Positions 53,198 to 64,000 of a stretch of 64,000 nt of DNA are shown here, one piece after another. A program made the position numbers and the translations under genes. Numbering within the stretch: position 1 is the first letter of the stretch; each line of letters opens with the position of its first letter. Location of the stretch: the NCBI GenBank assembly GCA_032718865.1, contig JALUTQ010000004.1, forward strand, positions 1,984,001 through 2,048,000, in the 5' to 3' direction. The notes beneath the pieces were generated by a model that was given only the letters and a program-made list of their open reading frames with translations, made no database searches and had not been told where the DNA came from. This DNA comes from Tilletia caries. Its lineage: Eukaryota > Basidiomycota > Exobasidiomycetes > Tilletiales > Tilletiaceae.

Positions 53198-56010
53198 ATG
53201 CCCGGCCCGAGCCTGGGCAAGATCGCCCTCCACTTCTCTCGCGTCGCAGCCAACAATGCAGCGGCCGGGATCAGGTCGGCGCTCCATACGGGTAACAGCA
53301 CCGCCGCCTCCGCAGGCATCAACGCCACAACAGCTGGTGGCGAGGACGGAGCGGTCCCCACATCGCCAAGCAAACATCTTCCAGGCTTGCCGTCATATCA
53401 CGTCGCTCTGCGAAACGCCTTTACGCTCGGACTACCTGACAAGGCGATTGAGGTATTCGAGCGGATCATGAAACTGACTCAAGACACGATCGTCTCGTCT
53501 TCCAATGATACGCGGCTACCCGTCCACGGCAGCACTATCACTGTCATGGTTCGCGGCTTTATTCAAATCGGTGACCCAATGACGGCGGTCAGGTGGCTGT
53601 CCAAACTGCAAGAACTTAACTCGGTCTCAGAATCGCCGTCCGAGGGCGACGCCTTGGCAACGCCTCGACCCCACCCCAGCGACGCCTCCCTTATCCACCT
53701 CGTTAGGACCCTCTTAGATACTCTGCCACCTCGCGGCGATTGGTCAAAACAGAAGGCAGAGGTGGACGTCATTATCGAAGCCATCACCAAGGTCATGAAG
53801 CAAATCCAACCTGGCCAGGACACGCTCGAAGAGACCCACAGAAGGGTCCTTTTCGGAGCAAGCGAGACTGTGCGTCACCATGCCAAGTTCCAACTGCTCC
53901 AGGCCGCGCGGGAGGATACGATGCAGAATCAACCGTGGAAGGATGCCACCGTGCTACTACCCCAGTCTCCAACTGCTGCGCCAGAGCAGCTTCAATCTTC
54001 ACCGAACGCAATACAGTCCCCCCCTGCGTCGGAGCAATCTGAAATTGCACCGGACGCCACGCAGGCTGAGCCCAGCGTCTTGACACCGCCGGCTTCGCCT
54101 GAGCTTAAGGTTCAACCGATCGAAGCTGCCGACGATTCCGCCGCCTCCGAAGCTCCTGCGTTCGACACCCTTTCGGCCGCCGCAGGATCCCCGCATCAGG
54201 ATCAGTACTATCCCGGCCTGCCCCCCGTCCAGCTCGTTGATGTCGACCTTGGCAAGGAGATCGAAGAGACCATTCGCCCGCAGCGGCTGAAGGGCCAGCA
54301 ACTCTTTGTCGACGTGGAAGGTGCTCTAGCCAAGATCTACGACAATGTAGCCATTGGCACCTATCCGGCACCTGGATCTGTTGGCGTTGTCATGATGGCC
54401 TTGGGAAGGCAAGGCGATCTGGCGCGGGTCAACGAGATGTACGCGATCGCTTCCGCTGGCGTTGCTGCGCTCAACGGCGATCCGGAGTGGCAGGCAGACG
54501 CCTGGCACCAGGTAGAGGACCAGAGCCTTTGTGCGCTCGCACATGCGGGAGAGGCCAATGCTGCGATTGAACGGAGACATCGCATCATCGCTGCGGGTCG
54601 GTGCCCCTCTGCTGATGCCTACGCAGCTCTGATCACCACGGTCAAGGACACGACGGACGACGCGCTCGTGGCCGAGGAGCTCTTCGACGAATCGCAACGG
54701 CTCGGTGTCCGTCCGAACGTGTATCTTTACACCACGGTGATCTCCAAGCTTTCGCGCGCAAGACGGATCAGTCGGGCCCTTCAGCTGTTTGAGGAGATGC
54801 GCGCCATCGGCCTTCGACCGACGACGGTCACCTACGGTGCAATCATGAATGCCTGTGTACGAAGTGGCGACCGAGACGGCGCGTTGAGGTTTTTTGCAGA
54901 GATGGAGGCGGATCCCAAGTTCAAGGCCCGCGTACCACCGTACAACACCATGATTCAGCACTTCACGTACACGAAGGACCGAACACAAGCACTTGTATTC
55001 TATGAAAAGATGAAGGCGCGGGGCGTATGGCCGAGCTCTCATACTTATAAGCTTCTCTTGGACGTTCATGGCACGATTGAGGTGAGTTGTTGTGGTTTGC
55101 CGAGATTTTCGCTTCACAGTTAGGGTTCTGATTCTGATGGAATCGTTCTGCGTCCCAGCCCGTACAACCTGCCGAGATGGAGAAAGTCTTTGAAGCCCTA
55201 CGCCAGGATAACGGGATCAGAGTGCAAGGCGCACATTGGGCATCTCTGATCCAATGCTACGGCTCCTATCTCAAGAACGTCGACAAGGCGATCGAGATCT
55301 TCCAGGCGAGCTCTCAAGGTTCTGCGCCGGATCCGATTGCGTTCGAAGCGTTATTGTCCGTCTTCTTTGACGCGAACCGTCCCGACTTGATCCGACAATA
55401 CGTTGCTTCGATGCAGGGTTCTGGTCTGCGCCCCACGGCGTATGTGTGTAACGTGCTCATCAAGGGGTTGGCCCTCGAGGGCAGCACCGGCCTGGTCGAA
55501 GCTCGATCGATCTTTGAGCAGATGCAAGATCCACCTGCGGGTCTGGCTGCGACGGGCAACCATGCTGCTCGGTCACACGGAGCCGGTGCGTTGGCTCAAG
55601 CCGAAACAGAGGCTTCTTCTCCACCACCACCTTCCGCAGCAGGAGCAGCTGCCTCCGGTTATATCGGCTCGTATGGCATGGCGACGGCGGGCATCTTCAG
55701 CCAGGTCTCCAAGGAACCCTCCACGTACGAAAGTATGATCAGGGCCGAACTCAGCCACGGCAATGTCGAGGTGGCAAACTGGCTGCTGGGCCGGATGGAA
55801 GCCCGGGCGTTCCCGCCTGCGCTGATCCTGCGGACGCACAGTCTTTTCGATCTGCCGCGCGAGCAGGCGTTGACGGCCGATCTGGTAGCCAGCTCGACCC
55901 CCAGGACCGGTTCCGGCGCGGGCGCTGAGATGCCCGTCGACATCGGTGGCGCGGCCGAGATTGCCAGTTCTGGCTCATCAGGTGCTGCCGTCGCAGCTGC
56001 GACGGTATGA
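53198..56010 (+). CDS. Pentatricopeptide-repeat (PPR) protein, probably mitochondrial
   Basis: Exons 53198-55081 and 55159-56010 are joined in phase 0 across a 77-bp intron; 911 residues. The N-terminus (MPGPSLGKIALHFSRVAANNAAAG) is basic, without acidic residues, consistent with mitochondrial import. PPR units are clearest in the middle and C-terminal parts: SYHVALRNAFTLGLPDKAIEVF, VYLYTTVISKLSRARRISRA, TVTYGAIMNACVRSGDRDGA, PYNTMIQHFTYTKDRTQA, SHTYKLLLDVHG and later AYVCNVLIKGLALEG. A Pro/Glu-rich linker interrupts the array at about residues 250-340. Fungal PPR proteins of this kind bind mitochondrial transcripts and control their stability or translation; the specific target cannot be read from sequence. 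Convergent with the MAK21 homologue (371 bp between stop codons). Confidence 0.88.
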
Positions 56011-56381
56011 GGTCCCCTGCTTCGATTTCTATTCACAAGACTGCGCACGCCGGCCAACACGCGTTCCCATGGACGACAATCTATCGGACCATCGGTTCTC
56101 CGGCACACTAGTTCTAATCCTCCCTTCTCTGCATCTTCTACAAAACATCACGCTCGATGCGTTGTATGATAGAAACCCGTGTACTTGTGCTTCTGACACG
56201 GCCGCTTGCAGCGAAGACGTCAAACCCACCACCCATAACCACTCAATACAACTATTCTGCAGAGACCCTCTCGTTCGCGCTTTGTGATCCCTCTTTGGTG
56301 CTCGTTGATAAGACGACGGCAAGCTTCTGTGCTGAGTCCCTGAGGAGTGAGTACTAGTATAAGACGTGCACAAAATTCCAT
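56011..56381. other. Short gap between convergent PPR and MAK21 genes
   Basis: It contains the 3' flanks of both genes; nothing else is recognisable. Confidence 0.5.
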
Positions 56382-59300
56382 TCAAGCGCCCTCCTCGTCG
56401 TCGCTGTCCAGCAGATGAGCGTAATCATCCGCGCTAGCGAACGTCGGCAGCGCTTTCCGCTTCTTCTTCTCCATCCGCTTCTCCCGATTGCTGAGCTTCG
56501 CGCTGGGCTGTGCTGCCTCCTCCTCCTCCTCCTCTTCCTCCGCTCCGCGTTTACGCTTGTCTTTCCGCTTGGCTGATGTCGGGGCCACGCCAGGCGCGGT
56601 TGCCGACTCGCTCTCGTCATCGTCCTCATCATCGTCCGAATCCAGATCGCCATCAAGGGAGATGAGGTCGTCGTCATCTTCCAGGAGCTCAATGTCGAGA
56701 CTTTCGTCGTCGTCGTCTTCAGCCTCCAGGTCCATCCCGTCGGCCTCATCCACGTCTTCATCACCCTCCAAGTCGGACTTATCGTCGGCGCCACCACGCC
56801 CCAGCATGGCATCGAGCTCCTCGTCGTCGCTGAAGTCGTCGGCATTAAAACCCGCCGAGCCGTCCTCCGATTCGTCTTCACTGTCTCCGCTGTCCTCCAG
56901 ACCGTCAAGATCGCCAGCTTTGGGCAAATTGCCCACGATGGCCCCCCAGATCTCGTCCTCGTCGACTTCGTCCTCGTCAAGGACTTCGCCTGACCCGGCA
57001 TCAGACTGCTCGGCGACGTCCTTCTCCATCGCATCGGTGTCGAGTAACGCCCCTTCTTCGGCAGCGTCATCGTTGGGTTCGGACTTGTCTGCTGCAGGCA
57101 CGCCAGCACCCTTCGCCCGAGCTTGCTTCTGCTGAAAGTATTGATGGAAAAAGACCTGGAGGACAGGGCAGGCGAAGTCACAAAGTCAGTACTGCCACCG
57201 TGAGCACAAAACCGGGGAATCAAACGCTCTCACCTGATCGACTGGAACATCATCTCGATCCTTCTTCCAGAATCTGGGATTCGTCACGTCCTCATCCTTG
57301 GCAACACCTCGGCCTTTCAGATTGACAACATTCACATCGTCAACGCCGACACCGGCGGTCATACTTCCCGTTCCCGTGCCGAATCCAGGTTGCATGATGC
57401 TCGCGCCTTTCGCAGTGGGGGCCTTCATCTTCGGATTCCGGAAGACGAAGCGATCCAGGAAATGGGAGAGTGAGCTGGTGTTGAGATCGGCAGTGGCTGA
57501 AATCGGTGTGCCTTCTAGTAGTTGATGCGCATGCAATGCTACGGAGGGATGGTAATGTGTCAAGAGCGGCAGCTACAAATCCAGCAGAGCAGATAAATGT
57601 AAGCGAAAGTCACAGGGTATAGCCCTGACTGAAGATCGTGCGAACGTACCAATTCCCAAAGGCAGGCAGAACCGGCATGGGCGAATCGCGGTTCCCGCTT
57701 ATGACCATCGTATGTGTTCTCTGGTGGGGCAGGTGCTGTGAGTAGATCCCGGAGAGGCGCGCTCAGCTTGCACAGCTGCAGGGTAGAAAAAAAGTGTTGT
57801 AAGTCAGATGCCCAAAGAGCTAGTGATTGTGAAGAAAGGAAAACTCTTAGACGTACCTCGCCCAGCATGAACAGCGCACCACAGATAAAAGGCGGTTGGT
57901 GATGACCGACGACCTGGACCAGTCTCTTGGAGAACGCCTTGAGGCGCTCCACCTGTAGATTCTCGGCGTCTTTCTCTTCTTGAACAGGAGCGAGCGCATC
58001 GACCTTCATGCTCTTGAAGAGCAAGTTGAGGTACATGGCCTGCTTGCTCGTCTCCTCCAATCGCTGGTCGATCAGGGAGGCATACAAGGCCCGGTAGTAG
58101 CGATCCGCAAGGGTAGTCGAGGTGGTGAACGTGCTCTCCGCTCCACCGCTCGCATTTCCACCAGGGACGGAGGTGCAGACTTGGAAGATGAGCTGGAGCG
58201 CCTGGATGGAGATGTTGAATGTTCCCGAGTGCGTGATACGGAAGAGGGTGTCGATGTGGCGTTCGAAGACGGCTGTCTCCAGGGTGGCAAAAGGCATGGC
58301 CCGTCTGACACCTGTCAGCAGAGCGGCCACAATCTTCGCTTCAGCGTCTTTGACGACCGCATTGATCTCCTTTCCTCCGTTCGAAGTCTGCTGCTGTTTG
58401 CCCTTCTTGCGTCGCTTGCCGCCTTGATCCCTCCACCGGTTCTTCTGCTTCGGCTGCGCAGACTCTTCGTCGTCGTCGTCGTCGTCCTCAGCCTCCTTTA
58501 CTTCGCCGCCGACAGTGAGCTTCTGCTCCTTCCCACCCGCACCATTTCCAGATGCACGTCCGGAATCCAAGTCCTCGAGAATGCCCTCGAACAGTTCGAA
58601 GTAGAGGTTCACAAGGGCATTCGACAGACCAGATTCACGATCCTTTGAGGTGATCATGGTCTGATTGAGTGTGAGGACACCGTAGTATCTGGCGTGCGAG
58701 TTGTACTTCTTAGCTTCCGCCGAAGCGACTTTTGAGGCGGTGTTGGTGTTGGACTGCGAGGCCGGTGCGATGGTGGCGGTGTTCGAAGCGGCCGGCTTGA
58801 GTACAAGGTCGGCAACCTCTCGAACCACGATGCTTTTCATGAATGGATGACTGTTGAGCAACTCCAAGAGAGCATTGCTCGCCTTGCTAGCGACACTGCG
58901 CTCGCCGTCACCGAGCTTGTTGACGAGCAGCCGGAGCAAGTTCTGCTCTTGTTCCGGTTTGCCACTGAGCAGATTGGAGATCTGGATAACAGCGGAGGTA
59001 CGTGCGAAGGCGAGGGTGTCGTGGGAGCGAGCCTCGAGGAGAAGGAGGAACTCAAAAAAGGCCGTCTTGAGCCGATGCTCGAACGCGAAGACGAGGAGAT
59101 GCTTCTCCGCAGCGGCGACCCTGTCCTTGGTCGGATTCGGATCGGAGAGAACGAAGGCGACATTGGCTAGCCCGTCTTGGTCGCGGAAGTATCGCAGCTT
59201 GCGTTGACTCGGCAATCCGCTGGCGCTGGCGAACCAATCGGACAGAGCGCGACTGGCGCGGCCGCTTTCTTCTCTGTTCTTCTTGCGAACCATGGCCATC

Positions 59301-60334
59301 AAGTTTTCCAGCGATCTGAGGTTGTGGAGGGGCGAGGACTGGAGGAGAAGGGTGAGAGCGGAGATTCGATCGGAAAGGGTACCTCCCTCGCCCGAGGTGG
59401 AGAGCAGGGAACGAATGAAGCGGGCGTCGGAAGCGGGGATGTTGGATCCGGCTGCTGCGAGCGAGTTTTTGTGGTTGACATTCCCGGTTGCCTCCGCTTC
59501 GAACATGCGGGCATAGATGGTGTTCTCGCGCTCGAGAAGCTTGCTCGCGCGTTGTTCGAGTGCGGCAATGTGTTCATCGGAAAGAGCCGCGTGCGGGATG
59601 ACGAGGTTGGCTGCCTTTGCCTTTCTCCGTGATTTCTCCGAGGACGGCGGGGCGACGTCCAGTTTGGGCAGAGACGTCTGCGACCAAAGGGGTGTGACTT
59701 GCAGGGAGAGGCCATCGTGTTCGGAGCGCGCAGAGTCGGCACCCAGCTGAGATGGTGGGGCGGGCTTGAAGATCACTTTTTCCACGAACGGAGCCGATGG
59801 TGCGGGCTTGGGGATGGGCTTGTCAGCGATTTTGGGAGCTGGTGCAGACTTGACTTTGTCCGCAATTTTGGGTGCTAGCGCAGACTTGACCTTCTCAGCA
59901 TTTTTGATTTTGGGAGCGGGAGCAGGCTTGGCGACAGGAGACGGGGCGGGCTTGGAGATGGGGGCTGGGGCGGGCTTGGGGGTAGGAACTGGGGCAGACT
60001 TTACCTTGTCGGCAGTTTTGGGAGCTGGGGCAGGCTTGACGACAGGACCTGGAGCGGGCTTGGGGACAAGAGGCGGAGAGCGGGGAGCAACGCTGGGCAG
60101 ATTGAGATGCGACAAAAACGACTGGATATCCGACTTGAGGGACGGATCGTCGTCGGCCGGGACCGCACTGGAGGCCGACTTCCGCACGTCCTTGATGAGG
60201 TCGAGATCGTCCTTGTCTCCGCCGAGAGCGGCGATCTCAACCATCATCTGGTCGTCGTCCATGCCGCTGTCTTCATCCGCGTCGCCGTCGTCCGCTGGCC
60301 GCTGTTGTTGCGGCTTCTGCTTCTGCTTCGGCCT

Positions 60335-60376
<42 letters not shown>

Positions 60377-60550
60377 TTGCTGCGGCTGCTGTGCTGGCTT
60401 CCTTGCGAAGCTGCCTTCCGACGGCCCGCCAGATGGACGACCTCCGGCCCTTCCACCGCCGCCGCCGCCGCCGCCGACTCTCCCGCCGCCACCGCCACCG
60501 CCGGCAGGCTTGGCTGGCTTGTCCTTGGGTCGGAAGTCTTTGCGCGCCAT
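56382..60550 (-). CDS. MAK21: Noc1/Mak21 60S ribosome assembly factor (CBF/Mak21 domain)
   Basis: Four exons: 60550-57857, 57775-57650, 57572-57234 and 57155-56382, all in phase 0; 1310 residues. The start is ATG at 60550 (the codon before it is GTG). The N-terminus has Gly-rich and poly-Gln tracts and a Lys/Pro/Ala-rich repeat region (about residues 140-260, units like KPAPAPK). HEAT-like helices follow. The CBF/Mak21 domain runs roughly from residue 730 to 960 across exons 1-3; diagnostic pieces are RYYRALYASLID, YLNLLFKSMK, TYDGHKREPRFA, CLWELLPLLTHYHPSV and FLDRFVFRNPK. The C-terminal exon is a long acidic tail with a final Lys-rich segment. Noc1 forms a nucleolar complex with Noc2 that escorts early pre-60S particles. 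It is longer than the yeast protein because of the low-complexity N-terminus. Confidence 0.94.
60315..60384 (-). repeat. Poly-glutamine (CAG/CAA) tract in the MAK21 N-terminus
   Basis: GTTGCT-type hexamers on the plus strand encode a run of about 15 glutamines within a longer Gln-rich segment. It is in frame and likely length-variable. Confidence 0.88.
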
Positions 60551-60634
60551 CACTTCTTCCTCTTTGGCTTTGGCTTCCTTGTCGAAGTCGTCCTCCTCCT
60601 GCCCGATCTCAACTTTTTTTCTCTTCCAAGCTGT

Positions 60635-60729
60635 GGGGCAGTAGCCGCTCGTATTTTGGTCGTGGAACGGGCCAGGAACCGTATTAAAAAACCAACCAGG
60701 ATCTGGCTGGACACAGGACAGAATCTGTC
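60635..60729 (+). repeat. 95-bp inverted repeat, copy 1 (upstream of MAK21)
   Basis: It starts GGGGCAGTAGCC and ends AGAATCTGTC. It lies 85 bp upstream of the MAK21 start codon, so it overlaps the presumed promoter or leader. By eye it is perfectly matched, in inverted orientation, by 63022-63116. Confidence 0.88.
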
Positions 60730-63021
60730 GTCCGCAGAGCCACGTGGCTCCACTATGTCTGAGCCCTGCTGCTGTTCAGCATTAGCACGTGGCCTTCCTC
60801 AATGCCTAGCCACACAAAATCATGGTATCCAGCTGTTCGCCTTCCGCTGGAATGCTCGCAGCCAGATCAACGACTACAATGTTTGGCCATTTAAGAAGGT
60901 CTGGATCAAAAGATACTGTACTGCTACAGCAACGTGCGCCGGTTTTAAGCCTTTAAAGGCCCTCAGTGACTCAGGAGATGAAAAGCTCAGCTGACAGAGC
61001 CTTCCTCCCCGACAGCTCTGCCTGCTCCCTGACACCGCAATGGGCATCATCATACAAAACAAAGCACAACTATACACCTGGAAACTCTTCTCTGATATCC
61101 TTCCATACTGTAGAAGTGGTTTGTAGTCTTATAGATTCATTCCAAGCGTGGGAACGCTCGAAGTAATTGTTAACGCATGTCAATTTTATTATACCTGCTT
61201 CCTTCCTTCACATGCAATGAACATCAGTTTGCTAAGTAGTACACAACGGAACAGCTGTAGGAGATGCTTGTACTACCCCTTAATACTATGGGAGGAATCA
61301 AGAGCTGCAAGAATGCTTTTGCGGCGTGGGATGGCTCGATATATGTCAATCGATGCATAATAATTAATAATGATGCTCGTCCTTATGCATCCATACTCCA
61401 TACTGGACTCGGGCAGCTCCATGAAACACGGCATAGGTTCTATCCAGCAATACCTGATGTATGATAAAGCTTTAGGCGACGTTCGAATACATGTCCAAAC
61501 TTAAGGGCCTTCTCACGGGAAGCATTCCCGCGACAATGTCGCTGCTTCTCTTAACACGCCTGAAGCTAACATGCGAGAATAGTCCACACTCTCAATCAGA
61601 AAGTCGAAAAAGATGGCTTCATGGACAGCTGTAGGTATCAGTGATGCGCCGGTAGGCTTTGAACCCTTCTCTGGTGCTTCCCGGCAGAGGAGTGACCGTC
61701 AGCGTTTGAGGTAGGCTATGTGATTAACAATCAGTTAACGCTGAGAACCTGTTTTTCTTACCCTGAGGAGTCAATACTGCTCAGAACACTCTCAAAGTTG
61801 GCAGGAAAGGTCTCTGGGATGATGCAAGCAAATAGGTACCATTTTGTTATGTGTTGAATTCTGAATAGTTGGATGGTCGTGAATGGGAGTTCACAATTTC
61901 CAGACAATGACACGATGTGTATGCCTAGACACTTTTTGGTACACCAAGTGCACCTGAGTTTCCAACACCTCGAACTTCGAAACAAAAGTGTATGCGTTCG
62001 AAAGGTATGCTCATTGCGAGCTCATAGAACCTTTCAGACTGAAATTTGGATCAGGGAATGGGGCGTGGTTGGGACAAAATGATGTGTGTTAAGAAGAACA
62101 GGATAGAAACAGGATTGGCATATGCGTAGGAGCGTTATGTAAAGAGTCAGATCAACGCCAGAAAGATTTCACGAGCACCAGAGTACCATATGAAGCTAGG
62201 AAATGCTGTATAGGGAGTGTTAAAAAGATGTGAGCGGTGAAAAAACAAGGAAGTGTGTACTCACCGTTGATCAGCAGATTTGAGGACATCTGACGTTGCT
62301 GAAGCGCAACCAAAGCCTGCAAGGAGACGAAAGAGGGCGGGAATGGTACGTAAGTATACCATGGTGCTTTACGAGAAGTTTTTGAGAGCGTACGTACCTT
62401 TTCACAGGTATGCGAGCTGAAAAGGAAACAGGCAGCAAGGGTCTGGGAGAGCCCAACGTGCTCGCAAGGGCGACAGAGGTGCTGAACGGCAGCTAGAGGA
62501 GGGAAAGAAGCTTCATTTCAATATACTATACTATATAGACAAATAAGAAGAGTAAGGGATGATCAGAAAGAAGAGAGGGTGAGCAATCGAGATGGATGGG
62601 ATGGAAAATGTGAGCATAACCATGCCATTCAACAGTCGCCAGTGCACAGAGAGAGGAGCTATGATCCAAATGACTTCAAAATTGACCCAGTACCTCTTCA
62701 AGTATCCCTGCGATAGATTGGAGACAGTCAGCTTCGAAAAAATGGACAGGAGAAGATATTGAACGGTCAGAGTCACGGCAGAGTTGAGGAATGGGGAGAG
62801 TTAGTGATCTTTGAAAGGCAGCTGACTGTCAGAATCAGCACCAATCGCGCGCAAACGGCATCCAGAGCGACTTCATAGCTACCTAAACGACTCAGGCTTT
62901 GCTTTACCTTGTATGACTATGTGTGTTTTTGGATGCCATCCAGGTAAGGGCAGGGAAAGGCATGGCTGCGAGGAGTCTATATCAGCTGCTACGGAAGATG
63001 GCTGTCCGCTGTCTTGAAAAG
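60730..63021. other. Segment between the 95-bp inverted repeats, unresolved
   Basis: No long open frame. The minus strand between about 62760 and 62147 has several good splice signals (donors opposite 62396-62397 and 62263-62264; acceptors opposite 62493-62495, 62317-62319 and 62206-62208). Joining 62492-62398, 62316-62265 and 62205-62147 keeps one frame open to a TGA at 62147, ending in AREIFLALI. A second frame is also open through part of this chain, and no 5' exon can be fixed, so I do not call a gene. The rest is AT-richer sequence without recognisable content. Confidence 0.35.
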
Positions 63022-63116
63022 GACAGATTCTGTCCTGTGTCCAGCCAGATCCTGGTTGGTTTTTTAATACGGTTCCTGGCCCGTTCCACGACCAAAATAC
63101 GAGCGGCTACTGCCCC
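63022..63116 (-). repeat. 95-bp inverted repeat, copy 2
   Basis: It is the inverted copy of 60635-60729, perfect by eye over 95 bp. Flanking bases differ and no target duplication is visible. Confidence 0.88.
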
Positions 63117-63442
63117 CACTTTGGCAACTCCCTCTCCAACCCAACCCACTTCTACCGACAGACGCATGGATGGCAAGAGTGTGTGATGGTACATTTCAAC
63201 GAAGGAAGAGGAGCAGCACAAGTGTATCGAGCAGCTGATAAAATGGTGGGATGGGACCTTGGTATAAGTAGTTAGTGTTCGCGTTGCTTGAGGAGAACGA
63301 TATTAGGCCCTCTTTCCACTGGAAACGAATGTGAGAGGCGACCGCGTCCGCGCTCAGGGACTGTCTGTCGAAAGAGTGTCATCGGAGGCGACCCCGTGTG
63401 CCGAAAAGGGGGAGGAGGAAAAGGAGTAAGGAGCCCCACCGC
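63117..63442. other. Intergenic downstream of the partial right-edge gene
   Basis: No gene recognised; it contains the 3' flank of the minus-strand gene that enters from the right edge. Confidence 0.5.
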
Positions 63443-64000
63443 TCAGAAGTCGCGATACTCCGTAGACATCACGCTCGTCACCGTTGCCGAGCTGCTGTGC
63501 GACAGATCGTGTCCAGAGCTGAAGTTGTTCCCCGAACTGCGCAGCACAGGAATCCCCTGGCGCACCTTGCGTCGGCCACCGTTCGTCACTTGCCGGCTGA
63601 GCATCTGCTGTTGCGGGTCCGACAGCACCGACATCGTAGGGCTCGACGAATGGTGGTGCTGGTAGTTGTGCCCGCAGGACATGTCCGAACGGATCTGCTC
63701 GGCCATCGCATCGATCTCCCGATCCGCCTCCGCCGCCTGTCGCACCTCTGTCAACCGGAGCGCCCACCACCTTCGCTCCTCCCGCTCCTCCTCGGCCTCG
63801 TCCAAGATACCGAAGCCAACGACGGGAATGTGATCCGCCTCGCCCGTCGGACCGCTCAGCTCTGAGAGGTTGCCGTACAGCTTGCTGTGAGTCATCCGAA
63901 GCTCCTCGCTCGCAAACGTAGCAAGATCTTGCTGCGATGGCGACTTAGGGAACGGTAACCCCGCCTGGATGAGCGACGCCAAGTTCTCTGCATCGCCTGC
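63443..64000 (-). CDS. Unidentified protein, C-terminal part (runs off the right edge)
   Basis: The minus-strand frame is open from the window edge to the stop at 63443, giving at least 185 codons. No ATG suits as a start, so the gene begins beyond the window. Visible features are a charged, probably helical segment (EEEREERRWWALRLTEVRQAAEADREIDAMAEQI), then a His/Ser-rich, low-complexity C-terminus ending MSTEYRDF. The codon composition matches the host genes. No family is recognised; only the real 5' part could identify it. Confidence 0.65.
   Translation of the reverse strand, partial: AGDAENLASLIQAGLPFPKSPSQQDLATFASEELRMTHSKLYGNLSELSGPTGEADHIPVVGFGILDEAEEEREERRWWALRLTEVRQAAEADREIDAMAEQIRSDMSCGHNYQHHHSSSPTMSVLSDPQQQMLSRQVTNGGRRKVRQGIPVLRSSGNNFSSGHDLSHSSSATVTSVMSTEYRDF

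Noticed and set aside
59766..60994. Plus-strand frames opposite the MAK21 N-terminus
   Set aside because: They are antisense shadows of the Gln-rich and Lys/Pro/Ala-rich repeats.

Overview
The window looks like part of a basidiomycete nuclear genome, probably a smut-like or yeast-like lineage with few introns. The reasons are GC-rich host genes, short GT-AG introns (mostly 50-100 bp), an intronless HAS1 helicase, and a typical fungal mix of Ty1/copia, Ty3/gypsy chromovirus, pogo and PIF/Harbinger elements. I cannot name the species from the sequence alone.

Layout. 101-2115: a pogo-type DNA transposon with 117-bp terminal inverted repeats and TA flanks. 3365-15965: a PIF/Harbinger element (transposase plus SANT/Myb-like accessory gene) split by a defective copia element at 9534-15824. 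18173-19912: a serine-rich protein of unknown function. 21388-24285: a head-to-head HSP60/HSP10 pair with heat-shock elements between the genes. 24471-24942: a U1A/U2B''-type snRNP protein. 25073-34524: a pile of insertions (one almost intact copia element and two TA-flanked non-autonomous elements), all inside what was a short divergent promoter between the snRNP gene and HAS1 (34623-36680). 37121-38776: a two-AN1-finger protein with a probable prenylated C-terminus. 42015-48547: a gypsy chromovirus. 50363-52308: a B-type cyclin. 53198-56010: a mitochondrial-type PPR protein. 56382-60550: the Noc1/Mak21 ribosome-assembly factor. 60635-63116: a segment bounded by a 95-bp inverted repeat. 63443-64000: the 3' part of an unidentified gene.

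The host genes are housekeeping functions: mitochondrial protein folding (HSP60 and HSP10), splicing (snRNP protein), 60S ribosome assembly (HAS1 and MAK21), proteotoxic stress (AN1 protein), mitochondrial RNA handling (PPR) and mitosis (cyclin B). No secondary-metabolite cluster, CRISPR array, convincing tRNA or rRNA gene was found.

The most interesting signals lie in the mobile fraction. All three LTR elements, although from two superfamilies, have the same 12-nt primer-binding site, which fits the initiator tRNA-Met. All three have LTR pairs that are identical by eye, yet every coding region is broken, and most breaks in the better-preserved elements are single-base shifts at or near homopolymers. 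One TA-flanked element carries an 824-bp tandem duplication of its own right end. Four insertion-type events have stretched a divergent promoter from about 270 bp to about 9.7 kb.
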